A stretch of 48,418 nt of DNA from Acidobacteriota bacterium (GTDB lineage: Bacteria > Acidobacteriota > UBA6911 > RPQK01 > JACQSY01): positions 1 to 48,418 of the forward strand of contig JACQSY010000118.1 of assembly GCA_016211085.1 (NCBI GenBank). Direction: 5' to 3'. The notes beneath the pieces were generated by a model. The model saw only the letters and a program-made list of their open reading frames with translations, did not search any database and had not been told where the DNA came from. How positions within the stretch are numbered: position 1 is the first letter of the stretch; every line of letters begins with the position of its first letter. Both the position numbers and the translations under genes were made by a program. This document shows positions 1 through 8,687 of the stretch, in pieces.

Positions 1-1
1 C

Positions 2-139
2 CACAATGCCCAGCCAAAACCTTTCCGTTGGACTAAATCTCCCGATCAGATCCTGGCTAGCATTGCTCGCTTTGCTCATCGAACTCTCGACGTACAGACG
101 GCTCCACTTATGTCAGAAATCAATGGGACAGCAGACTAG
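2..139 (+). mobile_element. IS630-type transposase, C-terminal fragment
   Basis: The frame starting at base 2 reads without interruption to a TAG at 137-139 and encodes a C-terminal stretch beginning HNAQPKPFRWTKSPDQIL and ending MSEINGTAD. The order (an F-x-W-T-K-x-x-D-Q-I-L segment, then a short Ser/Gly/Thr-rich tail) is typical of the end of IS630-family DDE transposases. The catalytic DDE residues lie upstream of the window, so it cannot be said whether the element is intact. No terminal inverted repeat was recognised in the 200 bases that follow. The family call rests on pattern memory only. Confidence 0.6.
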
Positions 140-347
140 TACGACATTGTTTTTTTCGATAGACTCACCCCCCCCGGCCAGAGTTTCTGTCGGAACTTGA
201 AGGCAGGGAAAGTACCAAGCCACCGTTTAAATGATCCGGGCCGAATCAGATGGGATGGCTATGCGATGAGCGCTGGGAAGTCGGAGAGCGTCGAGTGAAA
301 AGGCAAGCACGCTTCAAACGTCCTTGCATTCGAGGTATGAGGTTCAA

Positions 348-1802
348 ATGAAGAATCGACAACTGATGAATTACATAAACGGTCAGTGGCGACGTTCCAG
401 CGCCGGCAGTTATCTGGATGTCACCAATCCGGCTACGGCCGAGGTCCTTGCCCAGGTCCCGCTCTCCACGCCAGCTGATGTGGAGTTGGCGGTAAAACAC
501 GCCACAGCGGCCTTTCAGAGTTGGCGGCGCACTCCGGCAACCCAACGCATTCAGTATCTTTTCAAGCTGAAAAATTTGCTGGAGCAGAACATTCAGGAAC
601 TGGCGTGCCTTGTCACCAACGAATGTGGAAAGACCCGAGAGGAATCCCTGGGCGAATTGCGGCGGGGCATCGAAACTGTCGAGGTGGCCTGCGGCATTCC
701 CAGCCTCATGCAGGGTTATAACAATGAGGACATTGCCAGCGGCATTGACGAGCATCTCTATCGCCAACCGGTAGGTGTGGTCGCCGCCATCACTCCTTTT
801 AATTTCCCTGGGATGATTCCCCTCTGGTTTCTTCCGTTCGCCATCGCTTGCGGCAATTGCTTCATTCTCAAGCCCAGTGAAAGAGTGCCCCTGACCAGTG
901 TCCGGCTCATGGAGCTACTGGAACAGACGGGGCTGCCTCCCGGCGTAGTCCAGCTGGTCCATGGCGACAAGGAGACGGTCATCGCGATATTGGATCACCC
1001 CGGCATTCGAGCTATTTCCTTCGTGGGCTCCACACCGGTCGCGAAGTTTGTGTACGCTCGTGCCACCGCTAATGGGAAGCGGGCGCAATGCCAGGGCGGA
1101 GCCAAAAACCCGGCCATCGTCCTGCCGGATGCGGATCCCGAATTTGTAACCAAGACGCTCGCTGAGAGCGCATTTGGGTGTGCCGGACAGCGGTGCCTGG
1201 CATCGTCAGTAGCCCTGACAGTGGGGGAGGCCGGTCGCGCGTTTACCGACGCCATGATCGAAGAGGCCGCCAGCCGCCGCGTCGGCTATGGTTTGGAGGA
1301 AGGAATTCAGATGGGGCCGGTGATCACGTCCCAGAGCAAGGAACGAATCAACAAATTAGTTGCACTGGGCGAGCGGGAAGGCGCCAAGGTGTTGCTGGAC
1401 GGCCGTGACAGAGTCGTGAAAGAGCATCCGGAGGGGTACTTCCTCTTCCCCACTATTCTAGGCAAGGTAGACCCCCGCAGTGAAATTGCTTGCACGGAGA
1501 TCTTTGGGCCGGTACTCAGCCTGATGCACGTCGCCACCCTTGAGGATGCGATAGCGGAAGTCAACAGGATCAGCTACGGCAACATGGCTTGCCTGTTTAC
1601 GAGAAGTGGAGCTGCTGCGCGGAAATTTCGCTATGAGGCAAATGCAGGTAACATCGGGATCAACGTGGGCGTGGCTGCTCCGATGGCCTTTTTCCCTTTC
1701 AGCGGCTGGAACGAGAGTTTTTTTGGAGACTTACACGCTCAGGGAATGCATGCCGTCGAGTTTTACACTGAAGCAAAAGTCGTAGTGGAACGCTGGCCTT
1801 GA
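348..1802 (+). CDS. mmsA: Methylmalonate-semialdehyde dehydrogenase (CoA-acylating)
   Basis: A 484-residue NAD-dependent aldehyde dehydrogenase of the MmsA/IolA branch, which converts (methyl)malonate semialdehyde plus CoA to propionyl- or acetyl-CoA in valine, pyrimidine-base or inositol breakdown. The N-terminal NYINGQW is the usual family opening. The segment [14 protein letters not shown] and then KPSERVP form the cofactor-binding region, and the catalytic cysteine sits in GCAGQRCLA at about residue 283. EIFGPVL near residue 390 and the C-terminal FFGDLHAQG are also family-typical. Length matches the family (about 480-500). An ATG at 324 is in frame, but the ATG at 348 has a GAGG six bases upstream and fits the family N-terminus better. 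It stands alone on the plus strand and converges on the formamidase gene; no other inositol or valine genes are nearby, so the substrate is unresolved. Confidence 0.9.
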   Translation: MKNRQLMNYINGQWRRSSAGSYLDVTNPATAEVLAQVPLSTPADVELAVKHATAAFQSWRRTPATQRIQYLFKLKNLLEQNIQELACLVTNECGKTREESLGELRRGIETVEVACGIPSLMQGYNNEDIASGIDEHLYRQPVGVVAAITPFNFPGMIPLWFLPFAIACGNCFILKPSERVPLTSVRLMELLEQTGLPPGVVQLVHGDKETVIAILDHPGIRAISFVGSTPVAKFVYARATANGKRAQCQGGAKNPAIVLPDADPEFVTKTLAESAFGCAGQRCLASSVALTVGEAGRAFTDAMIEEAASRRVGYGLEEGIQMGPVITSQSKERINKLVALGEREGAKVLLDGRDRVVKEHPEGYFLFPTILGKVDPRSEIACTEIFGPVLSLMHVATLEDAIAEVNRISYGNMACLFTRSGAAARKFRYEANAGNIGINVGVAAPMAFFPFSGWNESFFGDLHAQGMHAVEFYTEAKVVVERWP

Positions 1803-1845
1803 GAGCCAGGTTTCTTAGATGGCCCGCTCCACTGGCGCAGTGAGA

Positions 1846-1927
1846 AGCGCGCATGCAGCGCTAGCGAAGTAAGCGCTCGTGTTTGATTGCGGCAGGAGCG
1901 CTCCTTGTCAGTCGTGACTCTTGCGCC
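1846..1927. repeat. Palindromic intergenic repeat, copy 1
   Basis: An imperfect repeat of about 80 bases shared with 5316-5397 in the same orientation. Shared blocks are a GCGCGCA start, an AGCG..AGCG run, AGTAAGCGCT, GTGTT and a GAGCGCTC palindrome followed by CTyGCGCC. In this copy the core is a perfect 12-base palindrome AGGAGCGCTCCT at 1894-1905. It lies between convergent genes, so it could act as a transcript-end structure. Relationship to any named repeat family is unknown. Confidence 0.55.
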
Positions 1928-1961
1928 TATGCATTCGCCCTGCTTTTAGGCAGTCGCGCGT

Positions 1962-3071
1962 CTATGCTTGGAAGATCTCCAGCGGGAGGAAAGCTGAAAC
2001 CACAAAGTTCGGCACGTCCACCACGTTACTCACCCTAAGATCCACAGCCACACTGCAAAGAACATAGGCTTGCTCACGGCTCCAGCCTCTTTCCTGTAAG
2101 AGGTCAATCATGTTGAGGACCGCGTTTCGGGAGGCAAGCGTGAGGTTTTCCCCCTCGTTAGTGCCGTCTTCGCGAATGGGCATGCCCATGGTGGCAATGA
2201 ATTGACGAGGAACTGCCCATCGAGGCTCACTGAAATAGTCGTGGTGTGAGAATCGGGGACTGCGAATATTGTGCCGTTGCGCTTCCCCTTTGAGAATCCG
2301 AAACCGCATAGCCACCGTCGCTCCCATCTCGATCGCGGTGACGCAGACTTCACCATCCCCTTGTGCAAAGTGGCCATCGCCGGTCGAGAAAAGAGCGCCT
2401 TCCACAGAGACTGGGAAAAGAAGCCTGGAACCGCGCGTGAGCTGTTTGATATCGAGATTTCCACCGTTTTCGCGCGGGGGCAGGGTCCGCAGGCCTTCTC
2501 TCGCGGGGAGTCCTGCGTTCGGCACGGCGCCGTCAGGATCAGGCGCAAGCGCTATACCTCCCCGCCGGAGGAGATCTTCCTCACGCCTCGACCATTTGCT
2601 GACCTGGGCGTGAGAAGGTGCAACGCCTGAGACCCCCATAAACGGACCGCCTGGGATTCGGACCCCCGGCAATTGGGGCGAGGTCGCCCCGTCATTTTCG
2701 ATCTCCCAATGGACCATGAACGGGGACGTAAACACGTCGCGAAGAAATCCAAAGCCCGGAACGATCGCCGAATAAGCCCAGGGTTCCGGCGCAATTTCCA
2801 AGAACTCCACTTCCAAAAGATCACCCGCCTGCGCTCCCTTGATAAAAACCGGTCCCGTCAGAGGGTGTATCGAGCCGGACTTCACCTTGTCAAAATCAGA
2901 TTCTGTTGTTAAGCGATTGAATTGACCATCTAAAGCGTCTCGGGTCTGGAGGATGACCTCCTCTCCTGGGTCTGCTTCCAAGGCAGGTGGGACATCAGGG
3001 TGCCATCGATTGTGGCCCGTCTCGGGTTGGTCTTTGAGGCGCTTGTTCCTGTCGATCTCGATACCTTTCAC
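1962..3071 (-). CDS. Acetamidase/formamidase family amidohydrolase
   Basis: A 369-residue FmdA/AmdA family protein expected to hydrolyse formamide or short aliphatic amides to ammonia and the acid in the cytoplasm. Recognisable family blocks are HNRWHPDVPP near the N-terminus, then HPLTGPVFIKGAQAGDLLEV, GVSGVAPS, ENGGNLDIKQLTRGSRLLFP, STGDGHFAQGDGEVC (the strongest family signature) and RNAVLNMIDLL near the end. The frame is open up to an ATG at 3164, which would overlap the upstream flavoprotein gene by about 60 bases. The GTG at 3069-3071 has a GGAG upstream, avoids the overlap and begins exactly where family homology begins, so it is preferred. It follows a gluconate-dehydrogenase-like pair on the same strand; the metabolic link is not obvious. 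Confidence 0.82.
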   Translation of the reverse strand: MKGIEIDRNKRLKDQPETGHNRWHPDVPPALEADPGEEVILQTRDALDGQFNRLTTESDFDKVKSGSIHPLTGPVFIKGAQAGDLLEVEFLEIAPEPWAYSAIVPGFGFLRDVFTSPFMVHWEIENDGATSPQLPGVRIPGGPFMGVSGVAPSHAQVSKWSRREEDLLRRGGIALAPDPDGAVPNAGLPAREGLRTLPPRENGGNLDIKQLTRGSRLLFPVSVEGALFSTGDGHFAQGDGEVCVTAIEMGATVAMRFRILKGEAQRHNIRSPRFSHHDYFSEPRWAVPRQFIATMGMPIREDGTNEGENLTLASRNAVLNMIDLLQERGWSREQAYVLCSVAVDLRVSNVVDVPNFVVSAFLPLEIFQA

Positions 3072-3102
3072 GGCGCGTTCTCCGAAAAATAAGTTGAGAT
3101 AC

Positions 3103-4710
3103 TCAGTCCCACTCGTGGCGGCGCCGCCAGATTCCATCGGCACAGCGTAAAGCAAGCGCGCCAATGGAAGAAGTCGGGTTAGCCGCGCCGGAAGTCGTAA
3201 GCGAACTTCCGTCCACTATGAAGAGATTCTTGACGTCGTGAGCCTGATTCCAGGCGTTAACGACCGAGTTTTTCTGGTTATTTCCCATGCGAGCCGTGCC
3301 CATCAAATGAGCTGCGGTCGACGACGGTGCCCGCTCGCGGATCTCAATGGCGCCCGCGGCCTCAAGAACTTGCCGGGCCGTGAGGGTCGCATGCGCCAAC
3401 ATTTTCAAGCTGTTCTCGCCGCGAGTGTAAATCACGCGTGGAGCCGGGATCCCATTGGAGTCACGAACTTCAGGATCTAATTCCACTCTATTGTGTTCCT
3501 CGGGTAGATCTTCGCCCAGAATGCCCATGGGGATTGCACGGGGGAAACACTTTCGCATGGCACCATGATGCTCGGCCCCCCACGGCAGTGGGTGCACCGT
3601 GAGACCGCCCCAAGCATAATCCAGGGGACCAAAAGTACGATTGAACAACAGAGAGTAGCCTCGGGCAAAGCCTCGTCCGGGATCGGTTTCGTAGAACTCC
3701 TGGCTCAGGATGGGATGGCCAAACGGCCCGATATGGCCGTCCAGTGGCTCCTCGAAGAGCCCCACCAGATGTCGAATCGCGTGAAGCATCAAACACTTCC
3801 CCACCATGCCGGATGAGTTGGCGAGACCGTTGGGAAAGAGTTGGGATTTGGAATTTAGTAGCAGGCGCGGGGTCCCCACTCCGTTAGCGCACAACACGAC
3901 GACGCGGGCCAGTTGTTCGTGAAGGTTTCCTGAGCCGTCATAGTAGAGAGCACCCCGGGCTCGACCTTTGGAATCCACGGTGATTTGCGATACCCGCGCG
4001 TGGGTCAGCAGGACCGCACCCTTGCGCAATGCTTTGGGCCAGTAGGTGACGTCGGTGCTTGCCTTTGATCCTATAGGACAACCCAGGGAGCATTTTCCAT
4101 GAAGTTGGCAAGCCGGCCTGCCATCGTAGTTTTCAGAGATGATGGCGTTGTCCAGAACCCACCAACGCCAGCCCAACTTGTTAAATCCCCTGGCGATCTT
4201 TTCTCCCAAAAGACCCAAAGGCAAAGGAGCCGTTGGTCGTTTGGGTCGAGGGGGATTGGCGGGGTCTCCTGTCAATCCCGAAACTCCCATCTCACGATCA
4301 TTCAAATTGTAGTAGGGCTCAAGGTCGCGGTAACGAATGGGCCAATCGTCGGCTACGCCGTCAAGAGACTTGGCTCTAAAATCCGAAGGAACCAAGCGTT
4401 GGAAAGCGCCCGACCAATGGATGGTTGAGCCGCCGACGCCGTTAAACATCATGACCGTGGGCGGGTTCTCTCCGCCGGATGTGGTGGGGTAGTCTTCCGG
4501 GCGCCGGCGGACGTTGGGGTTCCAGTGAAAGGCGCCTCTTCTTAAAGCAACTTCCCAGTCCGGTCGAATGGAGGGATAATCCTGTGGCTTTACCCAGTCT
4601 CCTTGTTCCAGGCAGACGACCTTGGCTCCCAAGTCAGTCAGGCGTTTGGTCACTGCAGCTCCCGCTGCACCGGAGCCAATAACCAACACGTCTGCTCGTT
4701 CTTCGACCAT
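3103..4710 (-). CDS. GMC-family FAD dehydrogenase, gluconate 2-dehydrogenase large-subunit type
   Basis: A 535-residue glucose-methanol-choline oxidoreductase. The ADP-binding motif VIGSGAAGAAV lies at residues 10-20, followed by LEQGDW. A cysteine cluster CQLHGKCSLGC near residue 200 resembles the one proposed to hold an iron-sulphur cluster in FAD-dependent gluconate, glucose and fructose dehydrogenases. The C-terminal DGSSLTTSGAANPT is the conserved GMC C-terminal block with the catalytic region before it (HLMGTARMG). It starts two bases after the stop of the small Tat-signal subunit, so the two are translationally linked; the small subunit normally carries this flavoprotein across the membrane, as the large one has no signal of its own. 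No cytochrome c subunit is adjacent, so the electron acceptor is unknown. The exact sugar or alcohol substrate cannot be read from sequence. Confidence 0.85.
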   Translation of the reverse strand: MVEERADVLVIGSGAAGAAVTKRLTDLGAKVVCLEQGDWVKPQDYPSIRPDWEVALRRGAFHWNPNVRRRPEDYPTTSGGENPPTVMMFNGVGGSTIHWSGAFQRLVPSDFRAKSLDGVADDWPIRYRDLEPYYNLNDREMGVSGLTGDPANPPRPKRPTAPLPLGLLGEKIARGFNKLGWRWWVLDNAIISENYDGRPACQLHGKCSLGCPIGSKASTDVTYWPKALRKGAVLLTHARVSQITVDSKGRARGALYYDGSGNLHEQLARVVVLCANGVGTPRLLLNSKSQLFPNGLANSSGMVGKCLMLHAIRHLVGLFEEPLDGHIGPFGHPILSQEFYETDPGRGFARGYSLLFNRTFGPLDYAWGGLTVHPLPWGAEHHGAMRKCFPRAIPMGILGEDLPEEHNRVELDPEVRDSNGIPAPRVIYTRGENSLKMLAHATLTARQVLEAAGAIEIRERAPSSTAAHLMGTARMGNNQKNSVVNAWNQAHDVKNLFIVDGSSLTTSGAANPTSSIGALALRCADGIWRRRHEWD

Positions 4711-4712
4711 GT

Positions 4713-5276
4713 TCAGGCCTCGCGGTAAAGTCTGGGTCTTTGACGAACCGGGTCCAGCAAACTCTCATCCAGGGGCTTGAGCTGAGGACCAGGGCGATTG
4801 GTGGGATGAGACTCGTAAGAGAGGAGTTTCCATATCCTCGGTTGAGTGTAATAGGATTCATAGACCAGGTCGCGTAGGTTACGGAACAAGCCCGGTTCGA
4901 CTTCTGCTTCGAGTTCCTTCAAGACCGCAATTCGCTCAGCGGACGCCAGCTCCAAAAAGGTTCTCGTAAATTTCCTATGGCTTAGCTCTTCGATGACGGC
5001 CAAGCCCTGGTCAACGGTTCGTTTCAGCTCTTGCGTCCGGGCAGCGACTCTTTCTATGTAGTCCACGCTTCCCACTTCGCTTGCGGCCGGCATCCCCTCC
5101 CCGGCAGGGATGATCTCATCGGCGATGGCACGCAAGAGCGCGTGTGCTGGAGTCTCCAATTCACTGGGCTGCTGATATCCAGGAAGCGCCTTAATAGTTG
5201 GCAAGCGTATACGCCCCAACACAGACCCTGCCAGGCTCAGCCAAATAAACCTCCGTCGTGAGAAGGCTGTGTTCAT
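4713..5276 (-). CDS. Gluconate 2-dehydrogenase subunit 3-like protein with Tat signal
   Basis: A 187-residue protein beginning MNTAFSRRRFIWLSLAGSVL, a twin-arginine signal peptide (S-R-R-R-F) with a short hydrophobic stretch. The mature part (LRAIADEIIPAGEGMPAASE, then VDYIERV) matches the small subunit 3 family of membrane-bound gluconate dehydrogenases. It pairs with the GMC flavoprotein that starts two bases after its stop and probably exports it by the Tat pathway. The reading frame is open to 5537, but the upstream 87 codons are arginine-rich, carry a copy of an intergenic repeat (5316-5397), and look non-coding. The ATG at 5276 places the Tat motif at the usual distance from the start. 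Confidence 0.8.
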   Translation of the reverse strand: MNTAFSRRRFIWLSLAGSVLGRIRLPTIKALPGYQQPSELETPAHALLRAIADEIIPAGEGMPAASEVGSVDYIERVAARTQELKRTVDQGLAVIEELSHRKFTRTFLELASAERIAVLKELEAEVEPGLFRNLRDLVYESYYTQPRIWKLLSYESHPTNRPGPQLKPLDESLLDPVRQRPRLYREA

Positions 5277-5315
5277 GGCTTTGCCGTCTTCATGAGCTAG
5301 CTCGGCACTGGGATC

Positions 5316-5397
5316 GGAGGCGCGCACGGAGCGAAAGCGGAGTAAGCGCTTGTGTTGTCGGTGTTGTCGTACCGGGAGCGCTCGTTGGCACTCGCGC
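5316..5397. repeat. Palindromic intergenic repeat, copy 2
   Basis: Second copy of the repeat at 1846-1927, same orientation: GCGCGCA, AGCGAAAGCGGAGTAAGCGCT, GTGTTG, then the palindrome GAGCGCTC at 5376-5383 and CTCGCGCC. It sits in the leader of the gluconate-dehydrogenase-like operon, about 40 bases upstream of the small-subunit start. Copy 1 differs by small insertions between the conserved blocks. Confidence 0.55.
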
Positions 5398-5668
5398 CTC
5401 CGAAAGAGTCTGCTTGTGGCAGGATTGATCCATCTGAATCGCCTTGCTTCGAGCTTCTTGATTCGCCTCGCAAAAGGCATCAACAAACCAAGGCGTACAG
5501 ATGAAACGAAACGGTAGATCGTCCGACTATGCTCCATGGTCGGTGCCTTAGCTTTTCATAAATTGATGCTTCAAGACTAGCCCCAGTCTTATTGCCGATG
5601 ATAGCGCAACGTCGATGCAATTGGAACGGCTGATTCACCGCGCTGGAGTTACACCATGACCCATAAGG

Positions 5669-6712
5669 TCAGGCCGGAAAAAAAGCAGCGCCTTCGATCT
5701 GGAGTTGCCGTCCTTGGAACGTGACCCTGGTATTCAGAAAAATTTGAGCAAGCCAGGCGTTGGTCAGCATATGCTCGGTAACTTCCGGAATCCGCAATGT
5801 GCTCTTTCCGGTCGCTAATGCCGCGAACGGTAGGATTTGATCGGCTGCATAGGGGTCTAAAGTCACTTCCAACCTCAGCATCTCCAAAACTCGACCCGCG
5901 ACAAACCTTCCTATGGCTTCGGAAATCCTGCCGCGCGCGCCCGCTTGGTCAGCACCCCATCGGGCGCCGGTTTGCGTCTCTGCAAAAGCCGCAAAGGCCG
6001 CTCCGGCCTGAAGGGCGGTGGTATCCTCCTGGATTTCGATTTCCGCCTTTAGCCCCGCCGCGGAAAATGTCTCCTGAGCGCTCTTCGCCATTCGGTAACT
6101 CACTTGGCGGTCTTGCAAATGCGAGGACAATGCGATCCCCCACACTCTGCTTAAGAGTCCTGCTTTTTCCAGAGCAATTCCTGAAAGTCCCCGCCTGGAG
6201 GGACAGGTTTTAAGAAGGAGCATGCCACCCCCACGCGGCACGTAGCCGGGTCTTTGCATGAACACCTCGGCCTCAATTCCCATCCTCCTCAGCAGAGGAA
6301 GCACCACGTGAAATAAGTGAAAGTAAGAAGGAGCCCCGTCCTGAAATACTCCTCCCACGACTTCGACCTCAGCCGGTTCCGGCGTGAAGGCCAGAAGCGG
6401 TAAAACGGCAAGGCAAAGATTGGTTGCCGATCCGGCCGACCCGATGTCCCAACGACACCGGATGGGGGTGGCCAGTCTTCCAGGTCGAAAAGAAAGTTCC
6501 GATGAACCCTTTGCGAGCCCTTCCGTGGAACCATGGGTCAGCTCACTAATGGCCTCCACCACTTTAAGGTGCTGCGGGCGCAGTCCCGGCGGCGTGCGAG
6601 ACGCACGAATTTTGATAATATGCACCTCAACTCCGGTCAGAGCGGAGAAAACTACAGCCTGCCGAACTATGGTTCCACTTGCCGAATATTGGGAGCCATC
6701 GATTTCAATCAT
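5669..6712 (-). CDS. rtcA: RNA 3'-terminal phosphate cyclase, divergent
   Basis: A 347-residue RtcA-family protein; the family converts an RNA 3'-phosphate to a 2',3'-cyclic phosphate through a covalent enzyme-AMP intermediate. Family features seen are IDGS at the start, RASRTPPGLRPQHL near residue 40, GSAGSATN near residue 93, VPRGGG near residue 155, and TEHMLTN near residue 316, which carries the likely adenylylated histidine. The usual glycine-rich EGGGQ block after IDGS is replaced by YSASGT, so the first nucleotide-binding loop is altered. No rtcB or rtcR lies nearby. The upstream gene on the same strand is a HAD/HerA fusion 158 bases away. The family call is firm; activity on the usual substrate is less so because of the altered loop. 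Confidence 0.82.
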   Translation of the reverse strand: MIEIDGSQYSASGTIVRQAVVFSALTGVEVHIIKIRASRTPPGLRPQHLKVVEAISELTHGSTEGLAKGSSELSFRPGRLATPIRCRWDIGSAGSATNLCLAVLPLLAFTPEPAEVEVVGGVFQDGAPSYFHLFHVVLPLLRRMGIEAEVFMQRPGYVPRGGGMLLLKTCPSRRGLSGIALEKAGLLSRVWGIALSSHLQDRQVSYRMAKSAQETFSAAGLKAEIEIQEDTTALQAGAAFAAFAETQTGARWGADQAGARGRISEAIGRFVAGRVLEMLRLEVTLDPYAADQILPFAALATGKSTLRIPEVTEHMLTNAWLAQIFLNTRVTFQGRQLQIEGAAFFPA

Positions 6713-6870
6713 GTGCGGGTGAATTCTCGCTTCAATAATTTGTCACAAAAAAACAAGAAGGGATGTCCCTTGGAAACAGAAACCATAAAAGAGCTAATCG
6801 AGCTGAAGCCCTTGAAGGCCCTCGTTCACTGTTGCTTTCTTTGAGGTGCGGTGGGTACAGCTGCGCCGCG

Positions 6871-8637
6871 TCAGGTTAACGCTTTAAGCTCCCCACAGCG
6901 CATTTCGATCACATCATTGAGGAGTTGCCGCAAATCTTCTCCGTGCAGCTGGCGACGAGCTGTCTTGCCGATACGTCGCGCCAGAACATTATCCTGAAGC
7001 ACGTCTTCTATCCAGCGTTCGAAGTCCTTTCGGTAAAGATGGTATTCAATTGAAGCGGTGGAGATGACCTTTAAGACCTGCTTGAAGTCAAGCAAGTTGG
7101 AAGCTGCCGCCAGTACTGCCCCGCCCGGTTCACGGAAACAAAACCGCTTTTCGTGAGGTAAGCTCAGGTGCAGGTACTTGCTGAGATGACGAACGTGGGG
7201 TACGGCTCGTGTAGCCATTTGAAATTCGAAAAAACCGGTCATTGGGGGAAGCCATGGTTCGGAGACCAAGGTGTACATGTAGGCCTCGCCCAGTTGCAGC
7301 GAGGCCAACTCTGAAAAAAAATGAGGTCGTTCTCCAGAAAAAATACGGCTGAGGCACCCGAGTTCCTGCGGGTCGGAAAGCCGTGTCAAGAACCAACCAT
7401 GAACTTCGTTCAATATGCACGGATCAACGGCGCTGGGCCGGTAGGTAACCCCACAATATCCGCCGGCACTTTTCATGGCTTCGCCCAACAATTTCGACAC
7501 TTGTCCCTCGGGAGGGCATAACATCTGAAGCTCATCCATCAGAATCCAATGCGGACGGTGGCAGCGTTTCCGTGCGCCAATGAGTTTTTGAATAAGCGCG
7601 ATGACATAGGAAGGGCTTTCCGCCTTAGGGAGACAGGAGAGATCCACAATGACGCTTAGGGTCGTCGAGTACACAAAAACATTGGCGATATCGACCAGGG
7701 ATGGCTGGCTGGCTCCAGGACCGCCGACCAGCAGCGTATGAGGGAGTGTGCGAAGGGTTCGAAAATCCCCCTCCGGATCAACGATGCAGACTTGATAGCC
7801 AAGATTTAAGAGACCTTCCGCCAGGATCCCACCCAACCACGTTTTGCCGCTCCCACTGGCCCCGGCGATGCCGAAATTCTTATTTAACAACAGGAAGGGA
7901 TCCAGATAGGCGGCCGATTGACTCGATTTCCTACCCAACAACACACGTCGTTCCGGACGCAGTCGTCGTGGTGGAAGTTGCCCGCTCGCAAGACTTTCGA
8001 TCAATTGTCCAACCCCGGTTCCATTGGGTTTCATCAGGATGCTGTCTGCAAGTCTTTGAATGGCGGGAGAAGCGTTGGCCACAGCGACGCCAAGCTCGAC
8101 AGCCTCGAAAAGCGCTCGGTCGTTTTCAGCGTCGCCACACCCCAGCACGTTTCGCATCGACAAATCCAGCTCTCGCAAAGCGTGGTCAAGACCGGTGGCC
8201 TTCGTTGCTCCCGGTGGTAATACCATCACCGCCCTGCGGTTATACTCCAACGTTGCTCCGCCGGCGCTTTCATGCAGTACCTGCAGGATCTTCTCGTCGT
8301 GCGGCACGCAGCTCGCTACCATCGCAAGGCCCTTCTCAAGGGGGATGCTGAGTTGCTCAAGCTTTCGTGTAATTCCTGGAGAAATTCGTCCAAAGGGCAG
8401 CAAGATGGATTTTGTGCCAGGCACGTACACCACGGCCCCATTCTCAGCCACAATCGCTTCGCAGATTTCATCAAGGGGTCCCAGGCTGATGAGGTCCTCA
8501 AAGATGCGGCCGGTTACCAGGATAATCTTGATTCCGGCATTCTTTGCGACGCGCAATGATTTCCAGGCATTCTCGGTCACCACCGGGCCGTCGATGAGCG
8601 TTCCGTCAAGGTCGCAAGCCAGAATCGTCAGATGCAT
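6871..8637 (-). CDS. HAD phosphatase fused to HerA/DUF87-type ATPase
   Basis: A 588-residue fusion. Residues 1 to about 215 are a Cof/sucrose-phosphatase-like HAD hydrolase: ACDLDGTLID (motif I, with the nucleophile Asp), VTGR (motif II), a Lys in PPGATKATG and GCGDAENDRALFE (motif IV). Residues about 240-480 are a P-loop ATPase of the HerA/DUF87 type: Walker A GASGSGKTW near 260, VDPEGDF after it, Walker B WILMDELQML near 367. The last 90 residues (ASIEYHLYRKDFERWI, then LARRI) resemble the DUF5752 helical domain. The combination suggests a phosphatase regulated by or coupled to a nucleotide-driven motor-like module, but no substrate can be named. It lies 50 bases after the DUF2267 gene and upstream of rtcA on the same strand, so the three may be co-transcribed. 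No strong ribosome site is seen at the ATG. Confidence 0.8.
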   Translation of the reverse strand: MHLTILACDLDGTLIDGPVVTENAWKSLRVAKNAGIKIILVTGRIFEDLISLGPLDEICEAIVAENGAVVYVPGTKSILLPFGRISPGITRKLEQLSIPLEKGLAMVASCVPHDEKILQVLHESAGGATLEYNRRAVMVLPPGATKATGLDHALRELDLSMRNVLGCGDAENDRALFEAVELGVAVANASPAIQRLADSILMKPNGTGVGQLIESLASGQLPPRRLRPERRVLLGRKSSQSAAYLDPFLLLNKNFGIAGASGSGKTWLGGILAEGLLNLGYQVCIVDPEGDFRTLRTLPHTLLVGGPGASQPSLVDIANVFVYSTTLSVIVDLSCLPKAESPSYVIALIQKLIGARKRCHRPHWILMDELQMLCPPEGQVSKLLGEAMKSAGGYCGVTYRPSAVDPCILNEVHGWFLTRLSDPQELGCLSRIFSGERPHFFSELASLQLGEAYMYTLVSEPWLPPMTGFFEFQMATRAVPHVRHLSKYLHLSLPHEKRFCFREPGGAVLAAASNLLDFKQVLKVISTASIEYHLYRKDFERWIEDVLQDNVLARRIGKTARRQLHGEDLRQLLNDVIEMRCGELKALT

Positions 8638-8687
8638 GGGGAGAGAAAAACGAAAAACAACCCTCAGACGTTAATCATCAGTTGAGC

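Noticed and set aside
5277..5537. N-terminal extension of the gluconate dehydrogenase small subunit
   Set aside because: Arginine-rich, contains an intergenic repeat copy, and would place the Tat signal in the middle of the protein.
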